NCBI GenBank assembly: GCA_016703155.1
Contig: JADJCP010000010.1
Location: 1 to 64,000 of the forward strand
Source: Hydrogenophilales bacterium
GTDB lineage: Bacteria > Pseudomonadota > Gammaproteobacteria > Burkholderiales > Thiobacillaceae
Reading direction: 5' to 3'
Length of the DNA: 64,000 nucleotides
In this document: positions 1 to 8,617 of the stretch, in pieces
Numbering within the stretch: position 1 is the first letter of the stretch
How the letters are laid out: each line of letters begins with the position of its first letter
Position numbers and translations under genes: made by a program
The notes under the pieces: model-generated
Seen by the model: only the letters and a program-made list of their open reading frames with translations
Databases searched by the model: none
Told to the model about the DNA's origin: nothing

Positions 1-31
1 AAAACACCATTGATGGTCGTTGTTGGATTGC

Positions 32-58
32 AAGGGCGGCTCTATGCCGCCCTTTTCG
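32..58 (+). terminator. Rho-independent terminator upstream of glmU
   Basis: A perfect 9-bp stem (32-40 with 46-54) closes a 5-nt loop and is followed by a short T run. It should end a transcript entering from the left. In many proteobacteria that neighbour is the F-type atp operon, whose last gene precedes glmU, but the upstream gene lies outside the window. Confidence 0.8.
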
Positions 59-128
59 CTTCTTGCGACCTGAAACACATCGATCTGACGCTATACTGTC
101 CGTCAATATTAAGAACCCGCGATGTAAC

Positions 129-1491
129 ATGTCCGTCCCCTTGAACGTCGTCATCCTTGCCGCCGGCAAAGGTACCCGCATGAAGTCGGAACTGCCGAAG
201 GTACTGCACCCTCTCGCGGGCCGGCCTCTGTTGAGCCATTGTCTGGCGGCGACGGATGCACTCGAAGCCGCGCGTATTTGTGTGGTGTATGGCCATGGCG
301 GCGATATCCTGCCCACCCGCATCGCGCGTGATGATGTGCACTGGGTGCTACAGGAGCCGCAATTGGGTACCGGCCACGCCGTACAGCAAGCGGTTCCCGG
401 GCTTGACCCCGCGGCTATCTGCCTGATTCTGTACGGAGATGTGCCGCTGATCCGGCCTGAAACGTTGCAGGAAATGACACTGATCGCCCGTCAGGGCGCA
501 GTCGCTTTGTTGACTGTGCGCATGGCCAACCCCGCAGGTTACGGCAGGATCGTTCGGGACGTTCAGGGCCAGGTGCGGCGCATCGTCGAACACAAGGACG
601 CCAGCCCGGATGAGTTGGTCCTGGACGAGGTCAATACCGGCATCATGTGTTTGCCTGCCGCCAGGCTGATCGCCTGGCTTGGCCGGTTGGGCAACGACAA
701 CGCACAAAGCGAGTATTACCTGACCGACATCATCGGCATGGCGGCCGCCGAGGGTGAGCGGGTCGTGCCCTGCCACCCCGCGACCGAATGGGAAGTGCTG
801 GGCGTGAACAGCCGGGCGCAGCTAGCTGATCTGGAGCGCCATTACCAGCAGGGTATCGCCGAGTCGCTGATGCACCAAGGCGTGACCCTTGTTGATCCGG
901 CACGCATTGATGTTCGCGGCCAATTAAATTGTGGTCGCGATGTCCTGATCGATGTCAACTGTGTTTTCGAGGGCCATGTCATCTTGGGCGGTGGCGCGGT
1001 GGGGCATACGTGCTCGGGCGGCCCCTGGGTGCGGGAGTCGAGATCAAGCCGTTCTGCCATCTCGACGGCGCGCGGGTCGCCGACCGGGCGATCATCGGGC
1101 CCTATGCGCGCCTGCGGCCAGGCACCGATTTAGCCGAGGAAGTGCATGTTGGCAACTTCGTCGAACTCAAGAATGCCCAGGTCGGTTTCAATTCCAAGAT
1201 CAATCACTTGTCTTACGTCGGCGATGCCACGGTGGGGCGCAAGGTGAATGTCGGTGCCGGCACGATCACCTGCAACTACGATGGCGCCAACAAGTACCGC
1301 ACGGTGATCGAGGATGAAGTATTTGTCGGTTCGGACACGCAACTCGTGGCACCGGTTACCGTGGGCAGGGGAGCTACTTTGGGCGCCGGCACGACCTTGA
1401 CCAAAGATGCGCCGCCAGATCAACTGACCCTGTCGCGCGCCAAGCAGATCACCATCCCCGGCTGGAAGCGACCGGTAAAAAACAGAAGTAA
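129..1491 (+). CDS. glmU: Bifunctional GlmU, N-acetylglucosamine-1-phosphate uridyltransferase / glucosamine-1-phosphate acetyltransferase (two frameshifts)
   Basis: GlmU makes UDP-GlcNAc for peptidoglycan and LPS in the cytoplasm. The N-terminal uridyltransferase domain shows the nucleotide-binding stretch LAAGKGTRMKS near residue 10; the C-terminal half is a left-handed beta-helix with NVGAGTITCNYDG. The reading frame breaks near 1003-1006 in a G4 run: adding one G restores GGGAVGAYVLG and joins both halves. A second break in the A6 run near 1477-1482, if one A is added, gives a normal end VKKQK and a stop at 1489-1491 instead of read-through into glmS. Repaired length is 454 aa, close to the 456 aa of E. 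coli GlmU. I chose ATG 129 (MSVPLN) because earlier in-frame codons give a non-conserved extension. glmS follows after 15 nt. Both breaks look like homopolymer miscounts. Confidence 0.93.
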
Positions 1492-1506
1492 GGGAGTACT
1501 AACAAA

Positions 1507-3336
1507 ATGTGTGGCATCGTTGGTGGAATCGCGCAACGCGATATCGTTCCGATCATCGTCGAGGGACTGAAGCGTCTGGAATATCGTGGTTACGATTCGG
1601 CGGGCGCGGCCGTACTGCATGACGGCAAACTCGAGCGGGTACGTCGTGTCGGGCGCGTCGCCGAAATGGAAAATCAGGTCGCCGCCCAGGGATTGAGCGG
1701 TGGCGTAGGCATCGGCCACACCCGTTGGGCTACTCATGGCGGGGTCACCGAGAACAATGCCCATCCACACATCTCGCGCGACGAAATCGCGGTCGTCCAT
1801 AACGGCATTATCGAAAACCATGAGGCACAACGGCAACGGCTGGCCGCGCTCGGCTATGTATTCGAATCCCAGACAGACACCGAAGTGATCGCTCACCTGG
1901 TTCACTATTACTACAGACAGAGCCATGACCTTGTCTGGGCCACCCGAAAAACGGTCGCCGAATTGCATGGGGCCTATGCGATTGGTGTGATCGCGCTTGC
2001 TTCGCCGGATCTGATTTGTTGTGCTCGCATGGGCTGCCCTCTGCTGATTGGACGCGGCGACGGTGAAAACTTTTTCGCCTCGGATGTCTCCGCCCTGCTT
2101 TCGGAAACCCGCCGGGTGGTATACCTCGATGAGGGTGATGTCGCGGCCTTGACCCGGGACGGGGTGCGCATCACCGACCGCGACGGGCACGCCGTGCTGC
2201 GTGTCGAACGCTTGTCAGAGGTCTCCGCCGATGCGATTGAGCTCGGCCCATACGACCACTATATGCAGAAGGAGATCCACGAGCAGCCGCGCGCGACGGC
2301 CGACACGCTGGAAGGCGTGATCGATGGCGGCATCCGACCCGACTTGTTCGGCGCCGGGGCCGAAACCACCTTCGAGCAGATCGACAGCGTGCTGATCCTG
2401 GCCTCGGGAACCAGCTACTACGCCGGCCTGGTCGGCAGGCAATGGCTGGAGTCGCTTGCCAAAATCCCCTGCAATGTCGAGCTGGGGCACGAATATCGCT
2501 ACCGCGATTCGATCCCGAATCCGCGTCAGCTGGTGGTCACCATCTCGCAGTCCGGCGAGACACTCGATACCATGGAAGCGCTGAAGCGCGCCAAGTCGCT
2601 GGGCCATGAGCACACCCTGTCGATCTGCAACGTCCAGGAAAGCGCCCTCCCGCGCAATTCGAAACTGGTGTTCTATACGCGCGCCGGTGCCGAGATTGGC
2701 GTCGCCTCGACCAAGGCCTTCACGACACAATTGTGCGCCCTGTTCATATTGGCGCTGACCCTGGCCAAGCAGCGAGGACACCTTGTTGCCGAGAGCGAGC
2801 ATGCCCACCTGGAAGCACTGCGCCAGCTTCCCGGCAGTGTCCAGCATGCACTCAATCTGGAGCCGCAGATCAAGGTCTGGGCCGAACATTTTTCAGACAA
2901 GCACCACGCTCTGTTTCTGGGCCGTGGCCTGCACTACCCCATCGCCCTGGAAGGGGCGCTCAAGCTCAAGGAAATCTCCTACATCCACGCCGAGGCGTAT
3001 CCGGCCGGCGAACTCAAGCATGGTCCGCTTGCGCTGGTCGATGAAGCCATGCCGGTGGTGGTGATCGCCCCGAATGACAGCTTGCTGGAAAAGGTCAAAT
3101 CCAACATGCAGGAAGTCCGAGCCCGGGGCGGTCAGCTTTATGTCTTCGCCGACCTTGATAGCCAATTCGGCGAAGCCGAGGCGGTGCATGTCATCCGAAC
3201 GCCGCGTCACGCCGGCCTGCTGTCGCCGATCATCCATGCCATCCCTGTGCAATTGCTGGCCTACCATGCGGCATTGAAGAAGGGGACGGATGTCGACAAG
3301 CCCAGGAACCTGGCGAAATCGGTCACCGTGGAGTGA
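1507..3336 (+). CDS. glmS: Glutamine-fructose-6-phosphate aminotransferase
   Basis: This enzyme makes glucosamine-6-phosphate from fructose-6-phosphate and glutamine, the first step toward UDP-GlcNAc. The protein begins MCGIVGG, so Cys2 becomes the N-terminal nucleophile of the class II glutaminase domain (about residues 1-240). Two SIS sugar-isomerase domains follow, with SGTSYYAG and SQSGETLDT. It ends in KPRNLAKSVTVE, the conserved tail with the catalytic lysine. Length 609 aa is normal for the family. A GGAG-like ribosome site (about 1491-1496) precedes the ATG. It forms a pair with glmU. Confidence 0.97.
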   Translation: MCGIVGGIAQRDIVPIIVEGLKRLEYRGYDSAGAAVLHDGKLERVRRVGRVAEMENQVAAQGLSGGVGIGHTRWATHGGVTENNAHPHISRDEIAVVHNGIIENHEAQRQRLAALGYVFESQTDTEVIAHLVHYYYRQSHDLVWATRKTVAELHGAYAIGVIALASPDLICCARMGCPLLIGRGDGENFFASDVSALLSETRRVVYLDEGDVAALTRDGVRITDRDGHAVLRVERLSEVSADAIELGPYDHYMQKEIHEQPRATADTLEGVIDGGIRPDLFGAGAETTFEQIDSVLILASGTSYYAGLVGRQWLESLAKIPCNVELGHEYRYRDSIPNPRQLVVTISQSGETLDTMEALKRAKSLGHEHTLSICNVQESALPRNSKLVFYTRAGAEIGVASTKAFTTQLCALFILALTLAKQRGHLVAESEHAHLEALRQLPGSVQHALNLEPQIKVWAEHFSDKHHALFLGRGLHYPIALEGALKLKEISYIHAEAYPAGELKHGPLALVDEAMPVVVIAPNDSLLEKVKSNMQEVRARGGQLYVFADLDSQFGEAEAVHVIRTPRHAGLLSPIIHAIPVQLLAYHAALKKGTDVDKPRNLAKSVTVE

Positions 3337-3419
3337 TGGTCAAACCGCTAATTCACTATCAAGTTATCGGCGGTACTGCCGTTAATGACCCATCGGTGTC
3401 ATAGGAACGAGAGAAAAGC

Positions 3420-4183
3420 ATGTCCGTGATCGCGGTATTCAACCAGAAGGGCGGCGTCGGCAAGACCACGACCACGCTCAATGTCGCGGCCTGTCTTGCC
3501 ATGCTGGAGCGCCGGCCGACGGTGATCGACCTCGACCCTCAGGCACATGTCACCCTGGCGCTGGGTGTGCGCAACCAAGCCAGCGCCTTCTGCACCTCCG
3601 CGTTTTCCGCGATTCGACGCCCCTGGGCCGTTTGCTACGGCCGCTGGCGAATGGTGTTCGGCTGGTGCCGGCGCATCCCGACCTTTCCAAAATCGATGCC
3701 ATGCTGGGAGCCACGCCGGGTATCGCCGGGCGCCTGCGACAGGGCCTGGCGGTGGCCCCCGAGATTAAAAACGATCCGGTCCTGCTGGATTGCGCTCCTT
3801 CGCTCGGAGTGCTGACGCTGAATGCCTTGTGGGCCGCGGACCGGGTGCTCATTCCGGTGACTTCGGATTATCTGGCCCTGCAAGGGCTTCATCGCCTGGA
3901 GATTGCCCTGCGTGTCCTGGAACAGCCGTTGGGCCGCGCCATAGAGCGACGCATCGTCCTGACTCGCTATGACGAGGACAAGGCAGCCTGTCGTGAAGCC
4001 CTCGCCGAGCTTCGGCAACGCTATGGCGATCAGCTTTGCGACACATGCATTGCCGACGACGTGGCCTTGGCGGAAAGTCCGGCGCACGGGATGGATGTTT
4101 TCGGCTACGCCGCCGAATCGTCCGGCGCGCGCGATTATCGCCTCCTCACCATGGAACTCCTTTCCAAGGGCTTCTTCCGTTAA
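3420..4183 (+). CDS. parA: ParA-family ATPase, orphan (one frameshift)
   Basis: A ParA/MinD-type P-loop ATPase, likely used in chromosome or cargo positioning. The N-terminus carries the deviant Walker A motif KGGVGKTT (about residues 11-18). The second half, in another frame, has LLDCAPSLGVLTLNAL (Walker B region) and PVTSDYLALQGL. The frame changes in the T4 run near 3603-3606: one extra T gives FFRDSTPLGRLLRPLANG and joins the halves into 254 aa, a normal size for short ParA proteins. No parB is adjacent, but a parS-like site lies 477 bp downstream. An orphan ParA acting on another cargo is possible. The frameshift is probably a homopolymer error. Confidence 0.85.
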
Positions 4184-4279
4184 GGCATTCTGGTATTTTC
4201 CGGTTTGTTGATCTGCCTCAAGCGTTCATTGGGCGCAATCTGCTATTGATACGCAGATTATTCGCGATGGGAGTATGCA

Positions 4280-4645
4280 ATGAGGAGAGCGTATACGTGG
4301 ATGTCCGTGGCCCTGGTCGCGGCAGCGATGCTGGGGTGTGCCGGATCAGGAGAAAAACAAGTCGCGGTGTCCAAGCCGGCGATGTCGTTTTCAAGTGCCG
4401 AACGAGACTCGATCGCGAGTTATTACGGTGCACCACGCCCGGCGACGCAGGCGCTGCAAGGAGCGGTGAAGGTTGGCGATCGATTGGCGCCGGGCTCAAG
4501 GCCGCAGAAACTACCCAGCGATCTGCACAGCAAGCTGAAGGCCCTGCCCGAGCCCTATACGTGGTATGTCCTTGGCGCCGACGTGATCCTGGTCAACCGG
4601 GACAGTCACGAGATCATGGACGTCATTCCCCAGGTCGTCAGGTAG
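4280..4645 (+). CDS. RcnB/CigR-like small lipoprotein
   Basis: A 121-aa exported protein with a lipoprotein signal: a basic start, a hydrophobic run and lipobox MLGCAGS, so Cys20 is the likely acylated residue. The C-terminal half (LHSKLKALPEPYTWYVLGADVILVNRDSHEIMDVI) resembles the repeat-like fold of RcnB/CigR-family periplasmic proteins, which typically read 'LP..Y.W..VG.DVVLI...T..I.D'. RcnB modulates nickel and cobalt export in E. coli; no metal exporter is adjacent here, so that role is not assumed. It lies between parA and convergent rsfS. Confidence 0.6.
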   Translation: MRRAYTWMSVALVAAAMLGCAGSGEKQVAVSKPAMSFSSAERDSIASYYGAPRPATQALQGAVKVGDRLAPGSRPQKLPSDLHSKLKALPEPYTWYVLGADVILVNRDSHEIMDVIPQVVR

Positions 4646-4659
4646 CCGCGCTGACCACG

Positions 4660-4675
4660 CGTTTCACGTGAAACA
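4660..4675. promoter_or_regulatory. parS centromere-like site
   Basis: The 16-mer CGTTTCACGTGAAACA matches the bacterial parS consensus TGTTNCACGTGNAACA at 15 of 16 positions and contains a perfect 14-bp palindrome (4661-4674). ParB binds such sites near replication origins to organise and segregate the chromosome. It sits between the convergent ends of the lipoprotein gene and rsfS, close to parA and glmUS. Confidence 0.85.
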
Positions 4676-4705
4676 GGCACGCCGGAGTGGGGATGCGACC
4701 CCGCT

Positions 4706-5050
4706 TCAGGCCGTGCGGCGCATCCGCTCAGTGGCCCCCCAAAGTTCCTCCAGGTTGTAGTGCTGGCGCACCGTGGGGTGCATGACGTGCACCACCAGGT
4801 TACCGGCATCCACCAGGACCCATTCCGATCCCTTGCCGCCCTCGACCCCGAGGATCTCGCCGCCCGCGTCGCGGATCTTGTCGCGAACGTGCTCGGCGAG
4901 TGCCTTGACCTGACGTGTCGAATCGCCGCTGGCGATGATCATCGTCTCGAACAGCGAAGTCAGGTGGTGCACATCCATGACGGTGATGTCCTTGCCCTGG
5001 ATGTCTTCCAGGGCGCGGACGGCAATGCGGGAAATTTCGGCGGTATCCAT
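4706..5050 (-). CDS. rsfS: Ribosomal silencing factor RsfS
   Basis: RsfS binds ribosomal protein L14 on the 50S subunit and blocks subunit joining during starvation. The sequence shows the family core: KDITVMDVHHLTSLFETMIIASG, STRQVKALAEHVRD and GSEWVLVDAGNLVVHVMHP. I start it at the second ATG (5050, MDTAEIS) because an AAGGAG ribosome site lies five bases before it; the ATG at 5062 overlaps that site. This gives 114 aa, typical for the family. It is the last gene of the leuS-lptE-holA-proA-nadD-rsfS run and follows nadD with almost no gap. Confidence 0.94.
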   Translation of the reverse strand: MDTAEISRIAVRALEDIQGKDITVMDVHHLTSLFETMIIASGDSTRQVKALAEHVRDKIRDAGGEILGVEGGKGSEWVLVDAGNLVVHVMHPTVRQHYNLEELWGATERMRRTA

Positions 5051-5058
5051 AAGCTCCT

Positions 5059-5771
5059 TCAAAGATAGAGTTGGTGTTGATAGATATGTTCAAGCACAGG
5101 GTCGGGGAGTAGATAGCGGGGGTTCCGTCCGGCGGCGATATCCGCGCGTATGCGGGTCGCGGAGATGTCCAGTTGCGTGATCGGACGCGTAATCACGTAA
5201 CCCGCCAAGGACTCGGATGGGCTTGTGCCTGGTCGCGGCGTCTCGGGCGATACTGCCGCTCCAGTGCCGGTGGCAGCGTGCGTTCCCAGTTGGTATGACC
5301 GGGGCGTAGCGCCACCGCGAAATGACACAGGTCGAACAGGCGTTGCCACTCGTGCCAGGAGGTCAAGCCGGTGAAGACGTCGGCGCCGACGACGAGCACA
5401 ATGGGCGTGTCAGCACCGAGTTCAGCCCTGAGGACCTCCAGTGTGTCGACCATATAACAAGGGCCGGTCTTTTCGAGTTCGATGGCCTCGATCCGGAAAC
5501 GCGGGTTACCGGTGATGGCGAGTTCCACCATGGCACGGCGTTGAGTCGCATCAGCAATCGGTCGAGGCCGATGTGGCGGCACGCCGGTGGGCATGATGCG
5601 CACTTCATCGAGGCCGAGGGCCGCGCCCATTTCCTCGGCCAGGCGCAGGTGACCATGGTGAATCGGGTCGAAAGTGCCGCCGAGCAGCCCGATGGGCTGA
5701 GTGACACGTGATGCGTGACGCGTGACGGAGGTCGCGTCGGTTTTCGTCACTTGTAAGCGGTCACCAGTCAC
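5059..5771 (-). CDS. nadD: Nicotinate-nucleotide adenylyltransferase (one frameshift)
   Basis: NadD adenylates nicotinic acid mononucleotide in NAD synthesis. The nucleotidyltransferase signature GLLGGTFDPIHHGHL is near residue 28, followed by MPTGVPPHR. The frame is lost between about 5205 and 5260; the C-terminal motif LDISATRIRADIAAGRNPRYLLP continues in a second frame and ends at 5059. Joined, the protein is about 237 aa. The first ~27 residues precede the usual start and are encoded by short repeats of the GTCACG kind, so the N-terminus is unusual, yet no later in-frame start codon exists. It overlaps the end of proA. I expect an assembly indel because the pathway is normally essential. 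Confidence 0.88.
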
Positions 5772-7039
5772 CGCCGTATGTGGCCGTCACCGAGTACGAT
5801 CCACTTCTGGCTGGTCAATCCTTCCAGGCCGACCGGGCCACGTGCATGGATCTTGTCGGTGGAGATGCCGATCTCCGCGCCCAGGCCGTACTCGAAGCCG
5901 TCGGCGAAGCGCGTCGAGGCATTCACCATGACCGAGCTGGAGTCCACTTCGCGCAGGAAACGCATGGCGTTGGGATGGTTGGTGGTCAGGATCGCGTCCG
6001 TGTGGTGCGAACTGTAACGGTTGATGTGGGCAATGGCGGCGTCCAGGTCGGCGACGACTTTGACGCTGATGACGGGCGCGAGATATTCCGTGGACCAGTC
6101 TTCTTCAGTCGCTTCAGTGACCGTGGCGCCTGCCACCGAGCCAAGAATGGCGCGGGAGCCAGGGTCGCAGCGCATCTCCACGCCCTTGGCGGCGAAGATG
6201 GCGCCGATGCGCGGCAGGAAGGCGGCCGCGGCGGCGGCATGCACCAACAGTGACTCGGTGGCATTGCAGGGGCTGTATTTCTGCGTCTTGGCGTTGTCGG
6301 TCACCACCAGGGCTTGTTCGATGTTCACTTCCGCGTCGATATAGGTGTGGCAGTTGCCGTCCAGGTGTTTGATGACGGGTACCTTGGCTTCCTTGCTGAT
6401 GCGCTCGATCAGACCCTTGCCGCCGCGCGGGATGATCACGTCGACATGGCTCGGCATGGTAATCAGTGCACCAACAGCGGCACGGTCGATGGTTTCCACC
6501 ATTTGCACCGCTTCGGCGGGCAGGCCGGCGGAGGTCAGGGCCTGCCGCACCAATTGCCAGAGCGCGAGATTCGACTGGATGGCCTCCGAACCACCGCGCA
6601 GGATGCAGGCATTGCCGCTTTTGATGGCCAGCGAGGCCGCCTCGATGGTCACGTTCGGACGGCTTTCGTAGATCATGCCGAACACCCCCAGCGGTACGCG
6701 CATCTGCCCGACGCTGATGCCGCTCGGCTGGCGTTTCACGTTGGTGATTTCACCGATCGGGTCGGGCATGGCGGCCAGCTGTTCGCAGCCTTCGGCCATG
6801 GTGGCGATGATCTCGTCGGTCAGTCGCAGGCGGTCGACCATGGGCGCGGCCAGCCCCGCCGCCAGGGCGGCGGCGATGTCCTGATCGTTGGCCAGTTTTA
6901 GCGGGTCCCCGGCTTCCAGCAACAGGCGGGCCAGCTCACTGAGAGCCTTGTTTTTGGCCCGGGTGGCGGCACGGGCCATGTCCGCGGAAGCGGTACGCGC
7001 CTGGCGGCCCAGGGTCTGCATGTAAAGTTCAATATCCAT
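5768..7039 (-). CDS. proA: Gamma-glutamyl phosphate reductase
   Basis: ProA reduces gamma-glutamyl phosphate to glutamate semialdehyde in proline synthesis. It is an aldehyde-dehydrogenase-fold protein of 423 aa with VPLGVFGMIYESRPNVT, LRGGSEAIQSN, IIPRGGKGLI and the catalytic cysteine in QKYSPCNATESLL. Length and motifs are normal. It lies between holA and nadD, as in several proteobacteria, overlapping holA by a few bases upstream and nadD downstream, so the run is likely co-transcribed. Confidence 0.96.
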   Translation of the reverse strand: MDIELYMQTLGRQARTASADMARAATRAKNKALSELARLLLEAGDPLKLANDQDIAAALAAGLAAPMVDRLRLTDEIIATMAEGCEQLAAMPDPIGEITNVKRQPSGISVGQMRVPLGVFGMIYESRPNVTIEAASLAIKSGNACILRGGSEAIQSNLALWQLVRQALTSAGLPAEAVQMVETIDRAAVGALITMPSHVDVIIPRGGKGLIERISKEAKVPVIKHLDGNCHTYIDAEVNIEQALVVTDNAKTQKYSPCNATESLLVHAAAAAAFLPRIGAIFAAKGVEMRCDPGSRAILGSVAGATVTEATEEDWSTEYLAPVISVKVVADLDAAIAHINRYSSHHTDAILTTNHPNAMRFLREVDSSSVMVNASTRFADGFEYGLGAEIGISTDKIHARGPVGLEGLTSQKWIVLGDGHIRR

Positions 7040-8069
7040 AGCGTTCCTCGAGTTGCTTCAGATCGGCCCGCCCCATCAGGGCCAAGCCAAGTTGTTTCAG
7101 CATGAGCCAAGCATCTTCGCGCAGCAAGCCTTTCGCGGCACGGTCGGCGCGGCTGACCAGACGCAAGGCGCTGGCCAGGCTGGCTGCCGGGAATTGCTTG
7201 AGTGCCTTGCTCACCAAGGCTTGCCGGCTGTCCCAGACACGCTGTTGCTTCATCAGGGTCGGCAGCGCCTGGCCCAGAGCCAGGCCGGCGGCCAAACGGT
7301 ACAGTGTGCGCAATTCCTGGGCTAGCAACCAGACGGCCAGGGGCGGGGCTTCGCCCTCTGCCTGCAAACCATCGATGATGCGGCAATAGCGTACAGCATC
7401 GCCCTTCAGCAAGGCTTCGGACAGGTCGTTGACATCATAGCGCGCCACATCGACCACCGCGGCGCGCGCCACATCCAGGCTGACCGGGCCGGGTGGCAAG
7501 AGCAGGGCCAGTTTCTCGATCTCCTGGTGCGCCGCCAGCAGGTTACCTTCGACACGTGCCGCCAGATAGGCCAGGGTGTCACGGTCAGCCTGCAACTGCT
7601 TGCGCGCCAACCGGGCGCCGATCCATGCCGGCAACTGCTCCGGGGTCGGTTCGGTGATCTGCACAACGGCGGCCACGCGCTCCAGAGCGGCAAACCATTT
7701 CGTCTGTTGAGTCGCCCGATCCGGGCGTGGCATCAGCAACACCAGAAACACGTCTTCCGGGGGACGTTCGCACCAGGCTTCCAGAACCTTGCCGCCCTCG
7801 ACACCGGGCTTGCCCGTGGGCAGGCGCAGTTCGACAAGGCGGCGACTGGCGAACAAGGACAATGAATCGAAGCCCGCCATCCAGGCACGCCAATCGAAGC
7901 GGGCGTCGGCGACGAAGCCCTGGCGCTCGGCAACCCCGGGCCGGTTGATGGCCTCGCGGACCAGTGCCGTGGTTTCATCCAGCAGCAACGGTTCGTCACC
8001 GCATAGCGCATAGATCGGCGATAGCCCCTTGCCCAGGGCGCCCGACAGTGCCTCGGCCCTTAGTTTCAT
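7029..8069 (-). CDS. holA: DNA polymerase III delta subunit
   Basis: HolA is the delta subunit of the clamp loader and opens the beta sliding clamp. The 346-aa protein starts MKLRAEALSGAL and has the family's ALCGDEPLLLDE segment near residue 25 and LYRLAAGLALG toward the C-terminus. The open frame extends further upstream through lptE in another frame; I chose ATG 8069 because it starts at the conserved N-terminus and its codon overlaps the lptE stop (ATGA), the usual arrangement. Confidence 0.93.
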   Translation of the reverse strand: MKLRAEALSGALGKGLSPIYALCGDEPLLLDETTALVREAINRPGVAERQGFVADARFDWRAWMAGFDSLSLFASRRLVELRLPTGKPGVEGGKVLEAWCERPPEDVFLVLLMPRPDRATQQTKWFAALERVAAVVQITEPTPEQLPAWIGARLARKQLQADRDTLAYLAARVEGNLLAAHQEIEKLALLLPPGPVSLDVARAAVVDVARYDVNDLSEALLKGDAVRYCRIIDGLQAEGEAPPLAVWLLAQELRTLYRLAAGLALGQALPTLMKQQRVWDSRQALVSKALKQFPAASLASALRLVSRADRAAKGLLREDAWLMLKQLGLALMGRADLKQLEERYGY

Positions 8070-8608
8070 GCGCCCTGAACGTAACCCAGGCGACGCAGGA
8101 TCTGACGCAGCAGGTCCTGCTCCATTTCTTTCTGGAGCAAGGCCTCCTCGGCCTCCTTGGCCATGATCTGCTCGTCGCTGTAGGAGAAATCGCGATTCAG
8201 CTGCAATAAGGAAGGCGCGAGAACCTCCTGACCGTTCTTGTCCATCGCAGAAATCCTGACTCGGTGTGTCAGGCGGTATTCGCGTACCTTGCCGGTACCG
8301 CTCAGCGTCAGAATGGTTTTTTCCCGGGCCTCGCTGGTCAGGCTGATGACGATGGCGGCGCTTTCCTTGCTGGCGGCCAGCTTCTGGTTGACCTGGAGCG
8401 CGGTGCGCAGCAGTGGCGCCAACTGCGAAGCAATGCGCTGCGAAGTCAGGGAGGTAGCCGTGCCCGAGGTCGTCAGCACCGCGGCGGCGGCATCGACGTA
8501 GGCGCTGGCGAAGGGTAACGATGCCGCGCCGCGCAGCTTGAAGCCGCAGCCCGCCAGCAAGCCGGCAGCGCCGAGTACGGCGAGATTTTTGATGGCCTGA
8601 CGCCTCAT
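8066..8608 (-). CDS. lptE: LPS-assembly lipoprotein LptE
   Basis: LptE plugs the LptD barrel and helps place LPS in the outer leaflet. The 180-aa precursor has a signal sequence ending in lipobox LLAGCGFKLRG, typical of LptE (RlpB), then a beta-rich domain with REYRLTHRVRISAMD and SYSDEQIMAKEAEE. It lies between leuS (9 nt gap) and holA (4-nt overlap), the conserved leuS-lptE-holA order. Confidence 0.94.
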   Translation of the reverse strand: MRRQAIKNLAVLGAAGLLAGCGFKLRGAASLPFASAYVDAAAAVLTTSGTATSLTSQRIASQLAPLLRTALQVNQKLAASKESAAIVISLTSEAREKTILTLSGTGKVREYRLTHRVRISAMDKNGQEVLAPSLLQLNRDFSYSDEQIMAKEAEEALLQKEMEQDLLRQILRRLGYVQGA

Positions 8609-8617
8609 GGGGCTCTC

